Of a DNA stretch of 32,145 nt, positions 26,801 to 32,145 are shown piece by piece. Below the pieces are notes generated by a model. The model was not told where the DNA came from and did not search any database. It worked only from the letters and a program-made list of their open reading frames with translations. Within the stretch, counting starts at the first letter, position 1; every line of letters starts with the position of its first letter. The position numbers were made by a program, and so were the translations under genes. This DNA comes from NAT127 sp041655035 (lineage in GTDB: Bacteria > Pseudomonadota > Gammaproteobacteria > Pseudomonadales > Porticoccaceae), in the NCBI GenBank assembly GCA_041655035.1, contig JBAZCN010000026.1, positions 1 to 32,145 of the forward strand, read 5' to 3'.

Positions 26801-27275
26801 CTTGCAACTCCTTTCCCGCCGAGCCGTTCGGACACGGGGAATAAACGGATCAATACCAGGTACAAAGCCATATGCGGATATCTACTTCTGCAATCGGGAA
26901 ATCAATGCCGTGAGCCGCCAACGGTGAAGGGAGGCTCCTCACACCGCTGCGCGTTATTGGCCGATTCTGACAGGTACTTTGCCGCCGGGGTCAGTTACCG
27001 GCCATCGCCAAAGACCGCGGTGAGCCGCAGCAAAATACAATAACGGCGGCAGAATTACAAATTTCAAAAAGCCACCCCCGACACGCGACAGGACAGCGCC
27101 CTGCTTATTGCAGGCAGCGCGCTGAATTCATCCCACGCCATCCGCCCTGCACGTCGCCGACGGGCAGGGGCTGGCGCCGGTCCCAACCGCCTGTTACGGC
27201 GTGGACCCCTGGCCGATCAGGCTAGCGGAGCAAAAACTCCGCTGCTTGATCCAGCGCAATGACAATACAGATAAC
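26801..27275. other. Gene-free region upstream of flhC (no flhD)
   Basis: Neither strand shows a frame of FlhD type (about 110 residues). A perfect hairpin AGCGGAG-CAAAAA-CTCCGCT at 27224-27243 lies 32 bases after the cheZ stop and may end or process that transcript, although no T-run follows on the minus strand. The rest is presumably the flhC leader and promoter, which in other bacteria is long and heavily regulated. Confidence 0.6.
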
Positions 27276-27959
27276 TCAAAAGCCGAGTTCGGCCAGCAGG
27301 TCGTCGACCTGATCCTGGTTGCTGACGACCTCGGGCTCATTGTCCCTGACCTGGGGGCCATTTAGCAGTGTCGTGCCGCGCAGCGCATCGGCTTTCATCT
27401 CATCGGTGCGCCGCTGCAATTCACCACGGCCGCTGCTGTCGGGCACGTTGTCGAGCAGCACCTGAAGCAATTCGAACTCCATGCCGCGGACCACCTCGAC
27501 CATGCGCTTGATCACCTGGCCGGTGAGATCCTGAAAATCCTGGGCCATCATGATATCCAGCAGCTCCTTGTTGGTACTCTGCGCCATGCCGGGCACGGCG
27601 TCGAGGTAGGCGCGGGTATCGGCAACCAGCGCGCCCGACAAATCCGGCGCCGGCGAATCGGACCACGCCTGCCAGCGCTGGCTCAGCGCCTCGGCACGCG
27701 AGCCGATCTCGTCCTGGATCGGTTGCGCCCGGTCGATGGCATTGAGCGCGCGCTCGGCGGCCTGCTCGGTCATCGAGGCGATATAGCTCAGGCGGTCGCG
27801 GGCGTCGGGAATCGCCTGGGCGGCTTTCTCCACCTCTTTGTCCAGTCCCAGCTCGCGCATGCTTTCACGCAGCATCCGCACCAGGTGGCCGATGCGCTGC
27901 ACCACGTCGTCGGGAGCGGCAGCTCTCTGCACGGGTGACTGTAGTAGTTCACCACTCAT
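27276..27959 (-). CDS. cheZ: Chemotaxis phosphatase CheZ
   Basis: CheZ dephosphorylates CheY-P. The ATG at 27959, preceded by AGGAG with an 8-base gap, gives 227 residues. The long helical hairpin holds the conserved MMAQDFQDLTGQVIKRMVEVV, with the catalytic Asp/Gln pair. The C-terminus QDQVDDLLAELGF is the CheY-binding peptide, nearly identical to that of enteric CheZ. A frame extending to 28070 would overlap cheY and is not supported. It lies 37 bases after cheY, in the same operon. Confidence 0.96.
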   Translation of the reverse strand: MSGELLQSPVQRAAAPDDVVQRIGHLVRMLRESMRELGLDKEVEKAAQAIPDARDRLSYIASMTEQAAERALNAIDRAQPIQDEIGSRAEALSQRWQAWSDSPAPDLSGALVADTRAYLDAVPGMAQSTNKELLDIMMAQDFQDLTGQVIKRMVEVVRGMEFELLQVLLDNVPDSSGRGELQRRTDEMKADALRGTTLLNGPQVRDNEPEVVSNQDQVDDLLAELGF

Positions 27960-27996
27960 GATCACTTCTCCTGATGTCAGGGTGTCCACCCTGTAA

Positions 27997-28386
27997 TTAT
28001 TTCCCCAGCTTCTCGAAGATCTTGTTGAGCTTCTCTTCCAGCGTGGTGGCGGTAAACGGTTTGACGACATAGCCGCTGGCGCCCGCCTGGGCCGCAGCGA
28101 TGATATTTTCCTTTTTCGCTTCGGCGGTGACCATCAGCACCGGCAGGTGCTTCAGGCTGTCGTCGACACGGATCAGGCGCAACATTTCCAAGCCATCCAG
28201 ATTGGGCATGTTCCAGTCGGAGATCACCAGCTCGAACCGCCCGCCCTTGAGCTTGGCCAGCGCCTCCTGGCCATCCTCGGCCTCCTCGACATTGGAAAAT
28301 CCCAGCTCCTTGAGCAACGTGCGCACGATACGTCGCATGGTGGGGAAATCATCCACCACCAATATGTTCATGTTCTTGTCAACCAT
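27997..28386 (-). CDS. cheY: Chemotaxis response regulator CheY
   Basis: This 129-residue single receiver domain has every CheY key residue at the enteric number: D12, D13, the phospho-acceptor D57 (VISDWNMP), T87 (VTAEA), Y106 and K109 (VVKPF). Phosphorylated CheY binds the flagellar switch and changes rotation; CheZ next door ends the signal. Cotranscription with cheZ is likely. The 69-base gap after the MCP gene contains a short GC hairpin. Confidence 0.97.
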   Translation of the reverse strand: MVDKNMNILVVDDFPTMRRIVRTLLKELGFSNVEEAEDGQEALAKLKGGRFELVISDWNMPNLDGLEMLRLIRVDDSLKHLPVLMVTAEAKKENIIAAAQAGASGYVVKPFTATTLEEKLNKIFEKLGK

Positions 28387-28420
28387 TTGGCTCTCTCGTC
28401 TCTGATGATTGTCAGTGAAA

Positions 28421-28440
28421 GCCGGGGGTTGATTCCCGGC
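28421..28440 (-). terminator. Possible attenuating hairpin between mcp and cheY
   Basis: GCCGGG and CCCGGC (28421-28426 and 28435-28440) form a 6-bp GC stem followed on the minus strand by TTTCACT, a poor T-run. It may partly reduce read-through from the MCP gene or protect its 3' end. Confidence 0.3.
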
Positions 28441-28455
28441 CCGCGATACCTGGGA

Positions 28456-30240
28456 TCAAAATTCCTCCCATTCTTCCTCGGCGCCATGCTCGCGGCGTTG
28501 CGCCACCTTCTTGCCGGCCCTGTCCTTGGCCGCCTTGTCCTCGGCGGCGACCACCGGCTTGTCGTCGTTGGCCGGCGCCCTGAGGCCGGCACCGGCAACG
28601 ACACCGATCACTTCGCCCGGGCGCGCGTGGTGATCCAGGTCGCCCGCCTGCCGGTCGTCGTGCTCGTCGACGCCGGACTCGGCGGCTACCAGGCGGAATA
28701 CCGCAACCGCCTGTTCCAGCCGCCGCGCCTGTTCCTCGAGAGACGCCGCGGCGGCCGCGGCCTCCTGGACCAGGGTGGCGTTTTGCTGGGTCACCTCGTC
28801 CATCTGGCTCACCGCCTGGCTCACCTGCTCGATACCGCCGCTCTGCTCCTGGGACGCGGCGGAGATTTCATCCATGATGTCGGTGACCCGTTTGACCGAG
28901 GCGACCACTTCCTTCATGGTGCTGCCGGCCTGCTCCACCAGGGTCGAGCCCTGTTGTACCTGATCCGCGGAATTCTCGATCAGCCCCTTGATCTCCTTGG
29001 CGGCATCGGCGCTGCGCCCCGCGAGGTTGCGCACCTCGCCGGCCACCACGGCAAAACCGCGCCCCTGCTCGCCGGCCCGCGCCGCCTCCACCGAGGCGTT
29101 CAGCGCGAGGATATTGGTCTGGAAGGCGATGGCGTCGATCAGGCCGGTGATATCGGCGATCTTTCGCGAACTGCTGGAGATATCCCGCATGGTGGTGATC
29201 ACCTGTTCCACCACCTCGCCGCCCCGGGTCGCGGTGCTCGAGGCGTCCTGGGCCAGGGTGCTGGCCTGACGGGCATTGTCGGCGTTCTGTTTGACCGTGG
29301 CGGTGAGCTGCTCCATGCTCGCCGCGGTTTCCTCCAGGGAGGCGGCCTGCTGGTCGGTGCGCGATGACAGGTCGGCGTTGCCGCTGGAAATTTCCCGGGC
29401 ACCGACATGGATCGAGTTGCTGCCGTCCCGCACGTTGGTCACGATGCGGGTGAGACTGCGCTTCATTTCCGCCATGGCGGTGAACAGCTTGCCGATCTCG
29501 TTGCGACCGAGCACCGGAATATCCCTGGACAAATCCGCCCTGGCGATATGGTCGAGATTCTGCACCGCCAGTTGCAGCGGTTCGATCACCACTTTGCGCA
29601 AGCCGAAATAGATCATCCCGAGCATCGCCGCGGTCAGTATCAGGATCACCACCTGAATAATGGTGAAAATACGGGTCATGGCCGCGTAGTTGGCCATCTG
29701 CTCCTCACCGAGGCGGTTGGCGTATTGAACGAAATTCGCCATGCTGTCGGCCAGGGCGTCGTTAAGCGGCATCAGCTCCTCGCGGATCGAGTTGAAATCC
29801 TCCAGGCTGCCGTCGGCGAGCACTTCGTGCTGCTCCCTCACCAGCTCCATGACCTCGCGGTAATCCGACTCGAGGAGCGACGCCAGTTGCTGTCCTTCCT
29901 CGCCCTTGGGCATCTCGACGAACTGGGCGAACTGCGACTCGGATTGGCCGAGGAGGCTGTCCGCTTCGTCGAGCCGGCGGGAGGCCTGCGCCTCGCGCTC
30001 CATGGTGGTGTAGCTGGCGGCCGCTTCGAGGCTCAACCTCGCGCTGTTGAGCAGGGCGTCGGCGCGGTTGATGTCGTTGAGCTGGGAGACGTTGACCCGA
30101 TGCAGAAAATGGATCGAATCGTCCGCCATGTGTGCGGAAGTGAACCCGATGGTCGCGACAGCTCCTATGGATAGCGCAAAACAGATCAGGACACTAGCCA
30201 TAGCCACGTTGATGTTGAGGTTACGCAGCAAGGTCATCAT
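28456..30240 (-). CDS. Methyl-accepting chemotaxis protein
   Basis: This 594-residue receptor has a first membrane helix (about 12-34), a periplasmic helical sensor domain (35-190), a second membrane helix (about 192-214, IIQVVILILTAAMLGMIYFGL), a HAMP domain, and a cytoplasmic coiled coil with the invariant tip EQGRGFAVVAGEVRNLAGRSA near residue 390. Methylation helices flank the tip. The last residues, EEEWEEF, match the CheR/CheB-tethering pentapeptide of major Tar/Tsr-type receptors. An AAGGA site precedes the ATG. The position between cheB and cheY suggests a main receptor of this pathway; the ligand cannot be read from the sequence. Confidence 0.95.
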   Translation of the reverse strand: MMTLLRNLNINVAMASVLICFALSIGAVATIGFTSAHMADDSIHFLHRVNVSQLNDINRADALLNSARLSLEAAASYTTMEREAQASRRLDEADSLLGQSESQFAQFVEMPKGEEGQQLASLLESDYREVMELVREQHEVLADGSLEDFNSIREELMPLNDALADSMANFVQYANRLGEEQMANYAAMTRIFTIIQVVILILTAAMLGMIYFGLRKVVIEPLQLAVQNLDHIARADLSRDIPVLGRNEIGKLFTAMAEMKRSLTRIVTNVRDGSNSIHVGAREISSGNADLSSRTDQQAASLEETAASMEQLTATVKQNADNARQASTLAQDASSTATRGGEVVEQVITTMRDISSSSRKIADITGLIDAIAFQTNILALNASVEAARAGEQGRGFAVVAGEVRNLAGRSADAAKEIKGLIENSADQVQQGSTLVEQAGSTMKEVVASVKRVTDIMDEISAASQEQSGGIEQVSQAVSQMDEVTQQNATLVQEAAAAAASLEEQARRLEQAVAVFRLVAAESGVDEHDDRQAGDLDHHARPGEVIGVVAGAGLRAPANDDKPVVAAEDKAAKDRAGKKVAQRREHGAEEEWEEF

Positions 30241-30293
30241 TTGCTCTTTCCTTTATTAACAACTCTCGTTTTTGTTTTCACGCCGATGCGGGA

Positions 30294-31355
30294 TCACACC
30301 CGCTGAATCCGGCCCGAAGCCTCCACCAGGTGCATGACCCGCGGGGCGATCTCGTCGAGCGCCACCACCTCGCTGGCGCCGCCCAAGGCAATCGCTTCCC
30401 TGGGCATCCCAAAGACCACGCAACTGGCCTCGTCCTGGGCGATGGTGGGCGCCCCGGCGCGGCGCATCGCCAGCAGCCCGGCGGCGCCGTCTTTGCCCAT
30501 GCCGGTAAGCAATACCCCGACGGCATTGCTGCCGGCATGGCGCGCCGCGGAATGGAACAGCACGTCCACCGACGGCCGATGACGGTTCACCGGCGGTCCG
30601 TCGTCCAGGTGCACGACATAATTCGCACCGCTGCGGGCCAGCGCCAGATGGGCATCGCCCGGCGCGATGTAGGCGTGGCCGGGCAGGATGCGCTCGCCGG
30701 CCTCCGCCTCCTTGACGCTGATCCGGCACGTCCGGTCGAGCCGCGCCGCGAAGGAGCGGGTGAAGCCTCCCGGCATATGCTGGGCGATGAGGATCGCCGG
30801 GCTGTTGCTGGGCAGCGGCTCGAGCACCGTGCGAATGGCCTCGGTGCCGCCGGTTGACGCGCCGATGATCACCAGTTTTTCGCTGGACATCAGCGGCGCC
30901 CGCAAGGCCGCCACTGGCGCGGCATTTTCCGCCCTCGCCTGCCTCGGCCTGGAGCGGGCGGCGGCGCGCACCTTGCCGGCGATCAACTCGCTGTATTCCA
31001 GCATGCCGTTGCGAATCCCCAGCGACGGCTTCTCGATAAAATCCACGGCGCCCAGCTCCAACGCCCTCAGCGTCACTTCCGACCCGGCGCTGGTGAGCGA
31101 TGACACCATCAACACCGGCATGGGCCGCAGGCGCATCAGGCGTTCGAGAAAATCCAGCCCGTCCATGCGCGGCATTTCCACATCCAGGGTCAGCACATCC
31201 GGGTTGTGCACCTTGATCAGGTCCCGGGCGACCAGTGGGTCCGGCGCGAGCGCCACCACTTCCATATCGTCGTGGCTATTGATGATCTCGCTCATCAGGT
31301 TGCGGCTCAGCGCCGAATCATCGATACACAGGACCTTGATTTTGGCTGCACTCAA
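30294..31355 (-). CDS. cheB: Chemotaxis methylesterase CheB
   Basis: CheB demethylates and deamidates chemoreceptors. A TTG at 31353-31355, 7-8 bases after GGGGAG, gives a 353-residue protein beginning MSAAKIKVLCIDDSA, which fits the family. A longer frame to 31415 has no such support. The receiver domain has D12, D13 and phospho-acceptor D58 (LTLDVEMPRMDG). The methylesterase domain carries GASTGGTEAI (catalytic Ser), QHMPGGFTRSFA (His) and LTGMGKDGAAG (Asp). It is the first gene of the cheB-mcp-cheY-cheZ group; cheR and cheD, usual neighbours, are absent here. Confidence 0.95.
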   Translation of the reverse strand: MSAAKIKVLCIDDSALSRNLMSEIINSHDDMEVVALAPDPLVARDLIKVHNPDVLTLDVEMPRMDGLDFLERLMRLRPMPVLMVSSLTSAGSEVTLRALELGAVDFIEKPSLGIRNGMLEYSELIAGKVRAAARSRPRQARAENAAPVAALRAPLMSSEKLVIIGASTGGTEAIRTVLEPLPSNSPAILIAQHMPGGFTRSFAARLDRTCRISVKEAEAGERILPGHAYIAPGDAHLALARSGANYVVHLDDGPPVNRHRPSVDVLFHSAARHAGSNAVGVLLTGMGKDGAAGLLAMRRAGAPTIAQDEASCVVFGMPREAIALGGASEVVALDEIAPRVMHLVEASGRIQRV

Positions 31356-31424
31356 AAAACATTCTCCCCGGGAAAACGCCACCCCCGACCGGTTTCGCGC
31401 CTTGATACAACACACCTTGAAGAA

Positions 31425-31451
31425 TTATCGGCAGCACCGGCCCCGGCTTGA
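31425..31451 (-). promoter_or_regulatory. Sigma-28 (FliA) promoter upstream of cheB
   Basis: On the minus strand TCAAGCCG (31444-31451) is followed after 11 bases by GCCGATAA (31425-31432). The -10 is a perfect match to the FliA consensus; the -35 matches the TCAAG form known in pseudomonads. It lies about 70 bases before the cheB start codon and would place cheB-mcp-cheY-cheZ in the late flagellar class. Confidence 0.75.
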
Positions 31452-31617
31452 ATGTTTTGCCGGCCTCGTCACCGCATGCCCCCCGGGCCCGCTGCGCCGG
31501 CAGTCGGTCCCGCATCGCGGCAGCAACCGCGGCGCCGGCCGGGTTGGCGCTGAATGGAATGGACGGAATAATGGTGGCGTTCGACCGCCGGATACACCGC
31601 CGCCCCGGGCGTCGGCG

Positions 31618-32145
31618 TCAGCCCGCGGTGTTTGCCGGCGCGCCCGAAGAGCCCGGCGCAAGCCACCTCCGCGCGAAAGCCTCGGCGGGCTCGGGGTGGC
31701 CGAAGTGGTATCCCTGGCTCTCGTCGCAACCCAATGCCCGCAAGCGCTCCGCCTGCGCCCTGTCTTCCACGCCTTCGGCGAGGGTTGTCAGGCCGAGGTT
31801 CTTCGCCATGGCGATAATGGCCGAGACGATGGCGAGATCGTTGGCGTCGCTCAACATATGGAGAACAAACGAAATATCGATCTTCAGCTTATGGATCGGA
31901 AAACGCTTGAGATACGTCAGCGACGAATAACCGGTGCCGAAATCGTCGATGGAAAGCGCGAATCCGGCGGAGGTCAGCGCCCGGGTAATCTCGACGGCGC
32001 GTTCCGGGTCGCGCATCACGCCGCTTTCGGTAAGCTCGAACTCGATCAGGGAGGGGTCTGCGCCATTCTCGGCGACGATCGCCAGCATCCGCTCGACAAA
32101 GCCCTCGTCCTCGAGCTGCCTTGCGGCCACGTTCACCGCGACTCT
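31618..32145 (-). CDS. EAL-domain cyclic-di-GMP phosphodiesterase, 3' part
   Basis: This is the C-terminal 175 residues of an EAL domain; the gene continues past the right window edge. Conserved parts are NVAARQLED, FELTES (a metal-binding Glu), SIDDFGTGYSSLTYLKRFPIHKLKIDISFV, AEGVED (catalytic Glu region) and QGYHFGHPEP. The active-site residues that can be seen are intact, so cyclic-di-GMP hydrolysis is likely. Upstream sensor, PAS or GGDEF parts cannot be seen. Together with the HD-GYP regulator it gives this motility cluster two cyclic-di-GMP-degrading proteins. Confidence 0.92.
   Translation of the reverse strand, partial: RVAVNVAARQLEDEGFVERMLAIVAENGADPSLIEFELTESGVMRDPERAVEITRALTSAGFALSIDDFGTGYSSLTYLKRFPIHKLKIDISFVLHMLSDANDLAIVSAIIAMAKNLGLTTLAEGVEDRAQAERLRALGCDESQGYHFGHPEPAEAFARRWLAPGSSGAPANTAG

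Overview
The window joins two unrelated regions of one proteobacterial chromosome. The right part (about 14.6-32.1 kb) is a GC-rich, host-type motility and chemotaxis cluster. The combination of flhC, cheB-mcp-cheY-cheZ and a flhB-flhA-flhF-x-flhE-fliA run points to a gammaproteobacterium, perhaps of the Halomonadaceae type. A betaproteobacterium is the main alternative. This placement comes from gene content and order only.

The left part (1-about 14.3 kb) is the remnant of an integrative conjugative element (ICE) or related genomic island. It carries a divergent CI/Cro-type control region with palindromic operators, a phage-type replication protein, an AcaB-like conjugation regulator, the 3' part of traN, the 3' part of a parM/stbA actin-like partition gene with its small partner, and an AlpA-type regulator. 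No integrase is visible. Two lesions indicate decay. The CI-like repressor is frameshifted about 30 bases from the window edge. The traN and parM fragments meet head to head near 12455-12465, both without their N-termini, as if one deletion removed everything between them.

Between acaB and traN lies a visibly AT-richer cargo block (about 2.2-10.8 kb), read entirely on the minus strand: a TIGR04255-family protein, an XRE/HTH regulator with a hydrophobic N-terminal segment, an unrecognised 273-aa protein, a frameshifted UvrD-type helicase remnant, a 71-aa membrane protein, and a 1898-aa helical-repeat protein with PIN-nuclease-like segments. The last two overlap and share an SGDxSTN..AGRDV motif, at the C-terminal side of the small membrane protein and at the N-terminus of the giant one. 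This layout resembles amyloid-motif-coupled effector/receptor pairs in bacterial conflict systems and is the best candidate for a little-described system here.

In the motility cluster, flhB, flhA, flhF, a P-loop-less protein in the usual fleN position, and flhE overlap by 4-7 bases and are followed by fliA. Divergently, a PAS/GAF hybrid histidine kinase overlaps an HD-GYP response regulator. Further right, on the minus strand, come cheB (with a good sigma-28-type promoter), an MCP, cheY, cheZ and then flhC, with no flhD beside it. The window ends inside an EAL-domain gene. Oddities here are the very long C-terminal extension of FlhF, the degenerate FleN-position protein and the orphan flhC.
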